From JBCDKH01 sp964388485 (lineage in GTDB: Bacteria > Planctomycetota > Phycisphaerae > Tepidisphaerales > Tepidisphaeraceae), in NCBI GenBank assembly GCA_964388485.1, contig CAYMAS010000001.1, positions 62,001 to 126,000 of the forward strand: a DNA stretch of 64,000 nucleotides, in the 5' to 3' direction. Under the pieces are notes generated by a model. It searched no databases. It saw nothing but the letters and a program-made list of their open reading frames with translations, and was not told the DNA's origin. This document shows, piece after piece, positions 35,109 to 43,840 of the stretch (the stretch's first letter is position 1; each line of letters begins with the position of its first letter). The position numbers and the translations under genes were made by a program.

Positions 35109-36077
35109 ATGAAGACCCTTCCCTCCCTCATCGCCTCAGCGACCGCCGCTGCTGCCGCCTTCGGCTTGGCTGCCACCACGCAGGCCGACGTCGATCCGAA
35201 TCTGCCTAAGTACGAGCCGACGCAAAGCGTCTCGGGCGACCTCAGCTCCGTCGGCAGCGACACGCTGGCCAACCTCATGACCAAGTGGGGCGAAATCTAC
35301 GTCGGCTACTACCCGCAGGTCAGCTTCGAAGCTGAGGCCAAAGGCTCCAGCACCGCGCCCCCGGCGCTCATCAACGGCACCAGCCAGCTGGGCCCCATGA
35401 GCCGCAAAATGAAGGGCGAAGAGGTTGACAAGTTCAAGGACGCCTTCGGCTATGAACCGACCCTCGTCCGCACCGGCATCGACGCCATCGCCGTCTTCGT
35501 CGCCAAGGACAACCCGGTCGAGAGCCTGACGCTCGACGACCTCAAGAACATCTTCAGCGTCGACGGCAAGGACGGCATCACCTGGGGCGACGTCGGTGTC
35601 ACCGACCCCCGTTACAAGGACCAGAAGATCGTCCTCTACGGCCGCAACAGCGCTTCGGGCACCTACGGCTACTTCAAGTCGGCCGGCCTGGGCAAGACGG
35701 ACTACAAGGACAACGTCAACGAGCAGGCCGGCTCCAGCGCCGTCGTCCAAAGCGTCGGCAGCGACCGCTTCGGCATCGGTTACTCAGGCGTCGGCTACGC
35801 CACCGCCGACGTCAAGGCCGTTCCGATCGAAGGCCGCGACGGCACCGCCTACGACCCGCTCGATCCCGACGCGGTCTACAGCGAGAACTACCCGCTCGCT
35901 CGCTTCCTCTACGTCTACGTCAACAAGCAGCCCAACCAGGAGCTCGACCCGGTTGTCGGCGAGTTTCTCAAGGTCGTCCTGAGCCAGGAAGGTCAGGAAG
36001 TCGTCGATGACGAAGGCTTCTACACCCTTTCCAAGTTCATCGTCGATCAGGAAATGTCGAAGCTCGGCCTCAACTAA
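35109..36077 (+). CDS. pstS: Phosphate ABC transporter substrate-binding protein
   Basis: The periplasmic phosphate receptor of the Pst importer, 322 residues. A signal peptide ('LIASATAAAAAFGLAATTQA', cleaved near residue 26) is followed by 'SSVGSDTLANLMTKWGEIY' and 'KGSSTAPPALINGTSQLGPM', which place the phosphate-binding Ser/Thr loops. 'YGRNSASGTYGYFKSAGL' and 'GIGYSGVGYAT' follow. It resembles the PstS type of marine bacteria. An AGGA lies nine bases before the ATG at 35109. A candidate Pho box precedes it and a strong terminator follows, so pstS can be expressed above the rest of the operon. Confidence 0.95.
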   Translation: MKTLPSLIASATAAAAAFGLAATTQADVDPNLPKYEPTQSVSGDLSSVGSDTLANLMTKWGEIYVGYYPQVSFEAEAKGSSTAPPALINGTSQLGPMSRKMKGEEVDKFKDAFGYEPTLVRTGIDAIAVFVAKDNPVESLTLDDLKNIFSVDGKDGITWGDVGVTDPRYKDQKIVLYGRNSASGTYGYFKSAGLGKTDYKDNVNEQAGSSAVVQSVGSDRFGIGYSGVGYATADVKAVPIEGRDGTAYDPLDPDAVYSENYPLARFLYVYVNKQPNQELDPVVGEFLKVVLSQEGQEVVDDEGFYTLSKFIVDQEMSKLGLN

Positions 36078-36085
36078 GGCCTTCT

Positions 36086-36121
36086 GCGTGGCCGACGGGA
36101 GATCGTCGGCCACGCCTTTTT
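36086..36121 (+). terminator. Intrinsic terminator between pstS and pstC
   Basis: A perfect 12-bp stem (GCGTGGCCGACG with 36104-36115) and 6-base loop are followed by CTTTTT. It sits 8 bases after pstS and 22 bases before pstC. Partial read-through would give more PstS than permease. Confidence 0.88.
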
Positions 36122-36143
36122 GCGGCTCCCGCTGCTGCTCAAG

Positions 36144-39065
36144 ATGTCTGCTGACGACTCATCTTCCGATCGGCCTGCCGTCGGTTTCACCGGTCGGGCG
36201 CGGCGACGTCAGACGCGGCGAAGCGTCAAGATCGCCGACGCCGTCGCCAAGTACGGCATCACGGCCGGCGGCCTCGGCGTGATTGCGGCGTTGGCGCTCA
36301 TCATGGTCTTCCTGGTCCGCGTGGTCATTCCGCTCTTCCAGGATGCCGACACCGAGACCGCCGCCCGGGTCGAGCTGCCCAGCGGCAGCGTCGAGACGCA
36401 GCGTGTCGCCCTGGGCCTGGACGAGAATCTGAACGTCGCCTGGACCCTGGACGAGGCTGGCTTGCTCAGCACCTATCGGCTCAAGCTGCCCAACGAGGAG
36501 GCGGAGGAGACCATCGAGCATGCGGCCGTCGAGCTCCTCGAGACACGCCCGCTCACCGACGCGAATGTCACCGCCGTCTCCGTGAGCGACAATTCCGTTG
36601 CCATTGGCCTGGCGGACGGCACGCTGTTGCTGGGGACGATCGAGCTGACGAGCGACTTTCTGCCGGACGACGAGCCGGGACTCGAAGACTTGCAGCGTGG
36701 CTTCAACCGGCCTCACAAGGAGGGCGTTGCCGACGTGACGCCGCAGGGCGTGTACCGGCTGACGAAGGTGGCGGTGGATCTGGCGGACCCGATCCTGCTC
36801 AGCGACTCGGCCGCGGGTGTGCCGGTGACCCATGTCGACTTCGAAGCCGGCGCCGGCTACGACGGCAACGCGGCCGTCGTCGTGGCCCGGCAGGCCAACG
36901 GCGACTTGTTTTGGTCGGAAGCCGTCACGCGGACCGATCTGCGGACCGGTGAGCAGACGGTCGACCTCAAGAAGTTTCCCCTGCCCAGGCCGCAGCAGCA
37001 GACGGAAGGGGCGGACGTCAAGGCCTTGCTCCTGAGCCGCGGCGGCCGCGGGGCGTACCTCGTCTACACCGACGGCCACGTCGTCTGGTACGACACGACC
37101 GATTTGCTCTCCGCCGGCAGCGACTCGGCGGCACGCATTGCCGGGGAATTCGACGTGCTCGAGCCGGGCGTCGAGTTGACGGCAGCGGAGATGCTGCTCG
37201 GCGACTACACGCTCATCCTCGCCGACTCCAACGGCAATGTCTCCGGCTGGTTCCCCACCGCACCCGCAGAGGGCGAAGAGACCTGGAGCGTCCGCAAGGT
37301 CCACGACCTGGCCCCGCAGCCAGCACCGGTGACGAGCATCGCGCTCTCGCAACGTGACCGACAATTTCTCACCGGCGATGATGAAGGCAACGTCTGGCTG
37401 CGGCAGATGACGAGCGCCACAACGCAGGCCAAGCTCTCGCTCGGAACTGATGCCGAAGAAAAAGGTGCCATTAGCGTCGTCTCGACCGCCCCCGACATGC
37501 GACACGCGGCGGCAATCGGCGTCGACGGGTCGCTGACGATTTGGTCGGTCGAGAACCCGCACGCCGACGGCAAGCTGCCGGCGCTGTTCCTGCCCGTCCA
37601 TTATGAAGGCCGGCCGCAGGAGTCGTTCGTCTATCAATCGTCGTCGGCAGGCGATGATGCCGAGCCGAAGTACAGTCTCGTCCCGCTCGTGTGGGGCACG
37701 TTGAAGGCGACGTTCTACGCGATGCTGTTCGCGGTGCCGATCGCGATCTTGGCGGCGATTTACTCGAGCGAGTTCATGCAGCCGCGGGTCAGGAGCGTGG
37801 TGAAGCCGGGCATCGAGATGATGGCGGGGTTGCCGTCGGTGGTGCTGGGTTACATTGCGGCGCAGGTGCTGGCACCGTTTGCGGCGGACGCGTTGACGGG
37901 GCTGCTCATCACATTTGCGGCGGTGCCGGTGGGCGTGATGATCTTCGGGTTCCTCTGGCAGCTCGTGCCGCCGAGCGAGGTGAATCGTCAAGGCGGCTGG
38001 TGGGCGATTGGCGGGTTGGTGCTGGTGGCGATCTCGACCGTGCTCTACGTCGGCGGCCTGCCACCGTTGCTGTTCATCCTGGCGTTGCTGGTCGCGGGCG
38101 CGGTATTGGTCGGCATCGTGCTCGTCAAAGGCGACGACGCCGGCGGGTACATGCCGTTCATCGTGATGGCGGAACTCGTTCTGTCGGCGATTCTGCTCGG
38201 GCTTGCCGGCGAGAATATCTGGGAGACGCTGCTCTTCGGCGGTGACTTGCGGGCGTGGCTCGATGGCCGACACACGGGCTGGGTTGCCGCGGTGCCTCAA
38301 TGGCTCACGCCGCTGCCCGGCTGGTTGCTGCTGCTCACGCCGATCATGACGATCAGTCTCGTCTTGATCTTCAACCTCTACGTCCGCCCGCGGATGTCGA
38401 TGTTCGACGGCCGGGACAAGAACCGCAAGCAGCTGGCGATCATCGACCTCATCCGCTTCGCCGTCATCGGCGTCTGCGGCATTGCCGCGGCGGCCCTGAT
38501 CGGCGGATTCTTCAGTCTGCTCGGCCTCGACTTGCGGACCGACCCGATCAGCTGGGTCACCGGCGGCGTCGTCGATTCCAGCGGCCTGACCGACACGTTC
38601 ATCCAGCGAAACGCCCTCAACGTCGGCATGATCATGGGCTTCGCCGTCATTCCGATCATTTACACGGTCAGCGAAGACGCCCTCGCCGCCGTGCCGAACA
38701 CGCTGCGGAGTGCCTCGCTCGGTGCCGGCGCGACGCCTTGGCAGACGGCGATTCGGGTGGTGCTGCCGGTGGCGGTCAGCGGCATCTTCAGTGCCTGCAT
38801 GATCGGCCTGGGCCGGGCCGTGGGCGAGACGATGATCGTGTTGATGGCCGCGGGAAATACGGCGACGATGAACCTGAACATCTTCGACGGCATGCGGACG
38901 CTTGCTGCCAACATCGCCACCGAGATGCCCGAAGCTCCGCAGAACGGCACGCTCTATCGCGTCCTCTTCTTCAGTGCACTGGTGCTGTTCGCGATGACGT
39001 TCCTAGTCAACACGCTGGCCGAGTTGGTCCGAATCCGCTTCAGAAAGAGGGCGTTCAACCTGTGA
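36144..39065 (+). CDS. pstC: Phosphate ABC transporter permease PstC, enlarged
   Basis: One of two permeases of the phosphate importer. The C-terminal core is clear: 'PLVWGTLKATFYAMLFAVPI', 'MMAGLPSVVLGYIAAQVLAP' and the EAA loop 'EDALAAVPNTLRSASLGAGA' with 'RAVGETMIVLMAAGN'. The protein is 973 residues against about 300 usually. After the first helix (~40-65) there is a ~440-residue domain (~66-505) with WD40-like repeats ('SIALSQRDRQFLTGDDEGNVWL', 'AAIGVDGSLTIWSVEN'). Another ~200 residues with additional helices split the permease core. The ATG at 36144 is used. Its stop overlaps the pstA GTG. Confidence 0.92.
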   Translation: MSADDSSSDRPAVGFTGRARRRQTRRSVKIADAVAKYGITAGGLGVIAALALIMVFLVRVVIPLFQDADTETAARVELPSGSVETQRVALGLDENLNVAWTLDEAGLLSTYRLKLPNEEAEETIEHAAVELLETRPLTDANVTAVSVSDNSVAIGLADGTLLLGTIELTSDFLPDDEPGLEDLQRGFNRPHKEGVADVTPQGVYRLTKVAVDLADPILLSDSAAGVPVTHVDFEAGAGYDGNAAVVVARQANGDLFWSEAVTRTDLRTGEQTVDLKKFPLPRPQQQTEGADVKALLLSRGGRGAYLVYTDGHVVWYDTTDLLSAGSDSAARIAGEFDVLEPGVELTAAEMLLGDYTLILADSNGNVSGWFPTAPAEGEETWSVRKVHDLAPQPAPVTSIALSQRDRQFLTGDDEGNVWLRQMTSATTQAKLSLGTDAEEKGAISVVSTAPDMRHAAAIGVDGSLTIWSVENPHADGKLPALFLPVHYEGRPQESFVYQSSSAGDDAEPKYSLVPLVWGTLKATFYAMLFAVPIAILAAIYSSEFMQPRVRSVVKPGIEMMAGLPSVVLGYIAAQVLAPFAADALTGLLITFAAVPVGVMIFGFLWQLVPPSEVNRQGGWWAIGGLVLVAISTVLYVGGLPPLLFILALLVAGAVLVGIVLVKGDDAGGYMPFIVMAELVLSAILLGLAGENIWETLLFGGDLRAWLDGRHTGWVAAVPQWLTPLPGWLLLLTPIMTISLVLIFNLYVRPRMSMFDGRDKNRKQLAIIDLIRFAVIGVCGIAAAALIGGFFSLLGLDLRTDPISWVTGGVVDSSGLTDTFIQRNALNVGMIMGFAVIPIIYTVSEDALAAVPNTLRSASLGAGATPWQTAIRVVLPVAVSGIFSACMIGLGRAVGETMIVLMAAGNTATMNLNIFDGMRTLAANIATEMPEAPQNGTLYRVLFFSALVLFAMTFLVNTLAELVRIRFRKRAFNL

Positions 39066-41425
39066 GTCAGTCTTCCGGAGCCTTTGGCGAAGAGCCCTTC
39101 ACCACCGCCGCAGCCAGTGGCGGCGGGTCGATCCCGTTGACCAGCCTGCCGCCCCAGGAGGGTCGCAAGCACAAGCGTCGCACGAGCCTCGCCGCCCGGG
39201 GCGAGCCGATGGTCTGGCTCACCGGCGGCTCGGCGGCGGTGGCCGTCTTGATGATCATCGGCCTGTTCGTTCTCGTCGGCGTCTACGGCTTCAGCACGTT
39301 TTGGCCCCAACCGGTCGAACGCGTCGCCTACACCGATGCCGACGGTAACCCACGCGTGCTCGTCGGCGAACGTTTTCGCACCGCGCTCGAAAGTATCAAC
39401 GAAGATGCCAACGCCAACAGCGTCCTCGACGAAGGCGAAGACATCGACGGCGACGGCGAGCTCGATACGGATCTGGAGCTGCCGCAAACGCTCTGGAAGA
39501 CCGGCAACCGCGAGCTGTCCGCCAGCAACAACGCCTTCACCTGGCTCCGCGACAGCCGCATCGATGAAACGTCGCGGCCGGAGGACTACCTGCTGATCGA
39601 GCGGGAAGAGACCGGCGAGGCGATGGGCGTCCTCGAAGCCGTCGCGATCAACGGCCGATTAATCGAAGGCTTCGACGAAGCCTGGGCCGCGATGCAGGAC
39701 GTGTTGCCGGGCGTCCGCGACAAGGTCGAGCGGATCGACGACATCAAGGAAGAGCTCGGCAAGATCGGCGAAAGGAAGTCGAGTCTCGAGCCCGAAGACG
39801 ACGATTACCAAAGCGACCTCGACGAGCTTAATGCCGAGCAACGCGAGCTCGAGGCGGAACTGGCGACGCTCGAGCAGGAGATGACGCAGTATCGCGTCTT
39901 CCTCCGCACGATCAGCGACGAAGTGACGGCCGTATCGGTGACGAACCGCACCTTCAACGTCTCCGCCGCGTCGCTCCTGCCGCGTGAGCAGGCGGGCGAG
40001 GTGGCGTCGGTTCGCCTCATCAACGTCAACAGCGACACGACACGACCGGCGACTGCCGCGGATGCGGGCATCAACCGCAGCTCGCTGCAGCGACTCGTCG
40101 ACGACGGCGCACGCCTCGTCACGCCGACCGGCGACACCCGGCCGATGGTGCAGTTCCTCGACGCCAGCGGCAACGAGGTCGGCGAACCGTACGCCTTGGC
40201 ACCGCGGGCATTGCTGCTGGTCGAAGACGGTGCCGAGGTCGGCCGCGGCACCCGCGTGGCGGTCGAGCCGCTCGCGTTGATGATGAGCCAGGTCGTCCGG
40301 GCCTATGCGGCCAATCAGCTCAGCTTCGGCGACAAGGTCGGCGTCTACCTGTCGCGGTGGTGGGAGTTTCTTTCGGCAGAACCACGCGACGCCAACACCA
40401 AGGGCGGCGTCTTCAAGCAGATCGTCGGCACGGTGCTGCTGACATTCATCATGATCATCTTCGTCGTGCCCATCGGTGTGGTGGCGGCGATCTATCTGCG
40501 GGAATACGCGCGACAAGGGGCACTTGTCAGCTTCGTCCGCATCTGCGTCAACAATCTCGCGGGCGTGCCGAGCATCGTTTACGGCGTCTTCGGGCTGGGC
40601 TTCTTCTGCTACAGCGTCGGCGGCTGGCTCGACGGCGGGGCGGCGGGTGCGGACGTGCAGCCGCTGGCGATGAGCACGTGGGCCCTGTGGCTCGTGACCG
40701 CCTTCATCTTCATTCTGCTGGCGATCGGCATGACGTCGCTTGCCGGCCGATTCGATCTCGGCGCCGCCAGTGACGACACCCTTGTGCCGCGTGTCTTCCG
40801 CTTCACGGCGGGCCTGGCGTGGGCGGCGAGCGTGGTGGTGGTCTTCTACTTCGTGATCGCCAGCGTGCCGGTCGGCATTTTCGGCGGCTTTTATCCTGAA
40901 GAACTCGCCGTCGGCCAGAGCGTGTGGAAGGGTCAGGCCTTGCTGTGGGCGTCGCTGACGCTGGCGTTGCTGACGTTGCCGGTGGTGATCGTCGCGACGG
41001 AAGAAGCCCTCGCCGCCGTGCCTCGCTCGATGCGGGAAGGCAGCTACGCGTGCGGTGCGAGCAAGTGGCAGACGATCCGGACGATCGTCCTGCCGCGGGC
41101 GATGCCGGGCATCATGACCGGGGCCATCCTCGCCATCGCCCGCGGCGCCGGCGAAGTGGCCCCGATCATGCTGGTCGGGGCGCTCAAGAGCGTCGACGAC
41201 CTGCCCGTCGGCAGCGAAGCTCCGTTCCTGCACCTGGATCAGGCGTTCATGCACCTGGGCTACCACATCTTCGACCTCGGCTTCAAGAGCCCCGATGCCG
41301 AGGCGGCGCGGTCGATGGTCTACACGACGACGCTCTTGTTGATCCTGATCGTCCTCGTCTTGAACCTCTCGGCCATCTGGCTCCGCAGCCGCCTCCGCCG
41401 CGCCTTCGAGGGCGGCCAATTCTGA
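39062..41425 (+). CDS. pstA: Phosphate ABC transporter permease PstA, enlarged
   Basis: The second Pst permease, 787 residues against about 290 usually. The GTG at 39062 overlaps the pstC stop (GTGA). The first helix is at about residues 52-75. A ~370-residue extra-membrane domain follows, containing an acidic 'NSVLDEGEDIDGDGELDTD' segment and a coiled coil (~219-276, 'LDELNAEQRELEAELATLEQ'). The permease core begins near residue 456 ('GTVLLTFIMIIFVVPIGVVA'), with 'NNLAGVPSIVYGVFGLGFF' and the EAA loop 'EEALAAVPRSMREGSYACGA'. The insertion probably lies on the same membrane side as that of PstC. Confidence 0.92.
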   Translation: MSQSSGAFGEEPFTTAAASGGGSIPLTSLPPQEGRKHKRRTSLAARGEPMVWLTGGSAAVAVLMIIGLFVLVGVYGFSTFWPQPVERVAYTDADGNPRVLVGERFRTALESINEDANANSVLDEGEDIDGDGELDTDLELPQTLWKTGNRELSASNNAFTWLRDSRIDETSRPEDYLLIEREETGEAMGVLEAVAINGRLIEGFDEAWAAMQDVLPGVRDKVERIDDIKEELGKIGERKSSLEPEDDDYQSDLDELNAEQRELEAELATLEQEMTQYRVFLRTISDEVTAVSVTNRTFNVSAASLLPREQAGEVASVRLINVNSDTTRPATAADAGINRSSLQRLVDDGARLVTPTGDTRPMVQFLDASGNEVGEPYALAPRALLLVEDGAEVGRGTRVAVEPLALMMSQVVRAYAANQLSFGDKVGVYLSRWWEFLSAEPRDANTKGGVFKQIVGTVLLTFIMIIFVVPIGVVAAIYLREYARQGALVSFVRICVNNLAGVPSIVYGVFGLGFFCYSVGGWLDGGAAGADVQPLAMSTWALWLVTAFIFILLAIGMTSLAGRFDLGAASDDTLVPRVFRFTAGLAWAASVVVVFYFVIASVPVGIFGGFYPEELAVGQSVWKGQALLWASLTLALLTLPVVIVATEEALAAVPRSMREGSYACGASKWQTIRTIVLPRAMPGIMTGAILAIARGAGEVAPIMLVGALKSVDDLPVGSEAPFLHLDQAFMHLGYHIFDLGFKSPDAEAARSMVYTTTLLLILIVLVLNLSAIWLRSRLRRAFEGGQF

Positions 41426-41453
41426 CTTCGACTACGCTGTCGCACCTCTGCTC

Positions 41454-42383
41454 ATGACCATCGACAACGATCTTGCAACTACTGAGCGGCCTACCGGTTC
41501 CGTCGTCGCCTCCGACGAAGTCCGCGAGTCGGGCGACCCATCGCCGGGCGGCCAGGACTCCAAGCTTCAGCGGGCCATCGCCGCCAACGAGCCGTACGCA
41601 ACGGAGCTGCACGACGAGGTCAACCAGGAAGAGCACGTCGTCGATGTCGACAAATTCCGCCTGTTCTACGGCCAGAAGCAGGCGCTGTGGGACATCGACA
41701 TGAGCTTTCCCAAGGGCAAAGTGACCGCCCTCATCGGCCCCAGCGGCTGCGGCAAGTCGACGCTCCTTCGCAGCGTCAACCGGCTTAACGACCTCATCGA
41801 CACCGTCCGCATCGAAGGGAACATGCGGCTCAACGGCGATCCGATCTACGACAAGAACGTCGACGTCATCGAGCTGCGCAAGCGAATGGGCATGGTCTTC
41901 CAGAAGTCCAACCCGTTCCCGATGAGCATCTTCGAGAACGTCGTCTTCAGCCTCCGCATCGACGGCGAACGGAACAAGAAAGCGCTTCGTGAAGCCTGTG
42001 AACAGTCGCTCCGCGGAGCGGCCCTGTGGGACGAGGTGAAGGACCGGCTCGACGAGTCGGCCCTGGGCCTGTCGGGCGGCCAGCAGCAGCGGCTTTGCAT
42101 CGCCCGCGCCATCGCCGCCGAGCCGGAAGTGTTGCTGATGGACGAGCCGTGCTCCGCCCTCGACCCGATTGCGACCGGTAAGATTGAAGACCTCATCGCC
42201 GAGCTTCGCGGGCACTACACGGTCATCATCGTCACGCACAACATGCAGCAGGCGACGCGGTGCAGCGACTACACGGGCTTCATGTACCTCGGCCGCCTCG
42301 TCGAGTACGGGCCGACGGCGACGATGTTCCAGACGCCGCACCTGCGGGAAACTGAGGATTACGTCACGGGCCGGTTCGGCTGA
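41454..42383 (+). CDS. pstB: Phosphate ABC transporter ATP-binding protein
   Basis: The ATPase that energises phosphate import. It has Walker A 'GPSGCGKSTLLRSVNRLNDL' (residues ~95-115), 'GMVFQKSNPFPMSIFENV', signature 'LSGGQQQRLCIARAIA', Walker B 'VLLMDEPCSALDP' and 'IIVTHNMQQATRCSDYTGFM', all specific for PstB. The 309 residues include a ~60-residue acidic N-terminal extension not seen in the ~260-residue standard enzyme. It follows pstA by 28 bases and precedes phoU by 36. Confidence 0.96.
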   Translation: MTIDNDLATTERPTGSVVASDEVRESGDPSPGGQDSKLQRAIAANEPYATELHDEVNQEEHVVDVDKFRLFYGQKQALWDIDMSFPKGKVTALIGPSGCGKSTLLRSVNRLNDLIDTVRIEGNMRLNGDPIYDKNVDVIELRKRMGMVFQKSNPFPMSIFENVVFSLRIDGERNKKALREACEQSLRGAALWDEVKDRLDESALGLSGGQQQRLCIARAIAAEPEVLLMDEPCSALDPIATGKIEDLIAELRGHYTVIIVTHNMQQATRCSDYTGFMYLGRLVEYGPTATMFQTPHLRETEDYVTGRFG

Positions 42384-42419
42384 GTCGGTGGTCGGTGGCG
42401 GGCGACCTACGATGACGAC

Positions 42420-43085
42420 TTGCGAGACGCCTTCGACGCCGAGCTTCGCGGCCTGCTGGAGCGGATCATGGAGATGGGCGGCCTCGCCGAAGGCATGCTC
42501 GGCGATGCCGTTGCGACGCTCATGGACGGCGACCTCGACCGGGTCGCGTCGCTGGACGATCGCGAGGACCGGGTTAATGCGTTGCAGATCGAGCTCGACG
42601 AGAAGGCGGTCGCCCTGACGGTGCAGCAGCAGCCGGTAGCACGGGACGTGCGGGCGATCTTTGTCGCCTCGCGTTGTGCCGCCGACGTGGAGCGAGCAGC
42701 GGATCAGGCGATCAACATTCGCAACAGCGTCCGCCACCACTTCGACGGCCGCGAGCAAGCAACGCCGCCCGCGGAACTCGAGGCGATGGCTATGGAGGCC
42801 CGCAAGTCGTTCACGAATGCCCTCACCGCGATCGTCACGAACGACACGGACTTGGCCCAGCGTGTCCTGCTGCACGAGCCGATCATCAACGACCTTCGCG
42901 ACGGCGTTTTCAAGGAGGTGCTCTACACGATGATCACCCGACCCGCCTCTGCGAGCAGTGCGTTGTCGTTGCTGCTCATCAGTCGGAACCTCGAACGCGT
43001 CGGCGACTTGGCGACGAACATCGCCGAGGAGTTGGTCTACCTTGTCGAAGGCCGCGACATCCGGCACGGAAACGACGTGGAGTAA
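42420..43085 (+). CDS. phoU: Phosphate signalling protein PhoU
   Basis: The negative regulator that links the Pst transporter to the PhoR kinase. The 221-residue protein has two three-helix repeats, with the metal-binding-type 'RCAADVERAADQAINI' in the first and 'LISRNLERVGDLATNIAEEL' in the second, both PhoU hallmarks. No ATG or GTG occurs in frame between the pstB stop and the conserved 'RDAFDAELRGLLERIMEMGG', so a TTG at 42420 is the likely start. It ends the pst operon, with an inverted repeat directly after. Confidence 0.92.
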   Translation: MRDAFDAELRGLLERIMEMGGLAEGMLGDAVATLMDGDLDRVASLDDREDRVNALQIELDEKAVALTVQQQPVARDVRAIFVASRCAADVERAADQAINIRNSVRHHFDGREQATPPAELEAMAMEARKSFTNALTAIVTNDTDLAQRVLLHEPIINDLRDGVFKEVLYTMITRPASASSALSLLLISRNLERVGDLATNIAEELVYLVEGRDIRHGNDVE

Positions 43086-43116
43086 ATCGGACAGCCGGGA
43101 CAATAATCCTGAGTTT

Positions 43117-43207
43117 CCCGGAGCGGCGGCGCTTGCGCCGCGGTTCTGGTTCTAGAATCGCGATTGATTGGATCCGGAAACGCGACGCAAGCGCCGCCGC
43201 TCCGGGG
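43117..43207. repeat. Inverted-repeat element, copy 1
   Basis: Arms at 43117-43145 and 43180-43207 match over about 27 bases with two differences. The core GGAGCGGCGGCGCTTGCG is complementary to the right arm. It fills the gap between convergent phoU and the methyltransferase gene. A related element stands at 49232-49352, so this is a dispersed family, perhaps a MITE or REP-type unit that also ends transcription. Confidence 0.8.
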
Positions 43208-43234
43208 GGTGACCCTGTGTAGCTCCACGCGCCT

Positions 43235-43840
43235 CTACTCCCGCACCGCCATGGCGACGGTGTGGCCGGTTGATTGCTTGAGCTTCTTGTGGTTGCCGAA
43301 GACGTCTTTGAGGTGCCGTTCGATGAAGCGTCGCAGGCCGGTGACGACGACGACGCAGATCCTGCCGCCTGGGACGAGGTGCTGGTGGGCATCGTGGAGC
43401 ATGACGCGCAGCAACTCGCCGCCGGTTTTGGCGGGTAGGTTGCTGATGACGTTGTCGAAGCGGGCTTCGGGCGACGTGTCGACGAAGCCGTGGCCGAGGC
43501 GGGCGACGGCATTGGGCAGGTGATTTTGCTCAGCGTTGCGGTTGGCGTAGTCGACGGCGAGGAAGTCGCGGTCGACCATCTCGACGTGGCCTTGGGGCGA
43601 CTGTGCCGCAAAGGCGAGACCGAGCGGGCCGTAGCCGCAGCCGAGATCGAAGGTGCGTTCGTCGTCGCGTTCGGGGCCGAAGTGGTCGAGCAGTAACCTG
43701 GTGCCGGCGTCGATGCCTTTGGGGCTAAAGAGGCCGTAGGTGGTAGCGAAGTGCAGGCGTTTGCCGAGCAGGTCGGCGTCGAAGGTCAGATCACGACGCA
43801 GGTCGGCAATATCGGGCGGTTCCGAGCGACAGCGTTTCAT
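43235..43840 (-). CDS. Class I SAM-dependent methyltransferase (RsmC/RlmG-like MTS domain)
   Basis: The 201-residue protein has 'TTYGLFSPKGIDAGTRLLLD', SAM motif I 'TFDLGCGYGPLGLAFA', the acidic 'VEMVDRDFLAVDYANRNAEQ' and the catalytic 'FDNVISNLPAKTGGELLRVM' (NLPx in place of NPPF). It corresponds to the C-terminal methyltransferase half of RsmC/RlmG rRNA guanine methyltransferases, which often occurs alone in bacteria. The exact substrate is not certain. The ATG at 43840 overlaps the stop of the lipoprotein gene upstream (ATGA); a longer start at 43855 is possible. Confidence 0.83.
   Translation of the reverse strand: MKRCRSEPPDIADLRRDLTFDADLLGKRLHFATTYGLFSPKGIDAGTRLLLDHFGPERDDERTFDLGCGYGPLGLAFAAQSPQGHVEMVDRDFLAVDYANRNAEQNHLPNAVARLGHGFVDTSPEARFDNVISNLPAKTGGELLRVMLHDAHQHLVPGGRICVVVVTGLRRFIERHLKDVFGNHKKLKQSTGHTVAMAVRE

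Noticed and set aside
36159..38300. 713-codon open frame on the minus strand
   Set aside because: It lies opposite pstC, is extremely rich in Arg/His/Gln, and has no domain pattern.
38255..39061. Upstream extension of the pstA frame
   Set aside because: It overlaps the 3' third of pstC out of frame and is Arg/His-rich. The GTG at 39062 with the GTGA overlap is the natural start.
39659..41419. 586-codon open frame on the minus strand
   Set aside because: Antisense shadow of pstA with His/Arg/Asp bias and no motifs.
41283..43103. 606-codon open frame on the minus strand
   Set aside because: Covers pstB and phoU on the opposite strand; both of those are certain genes.
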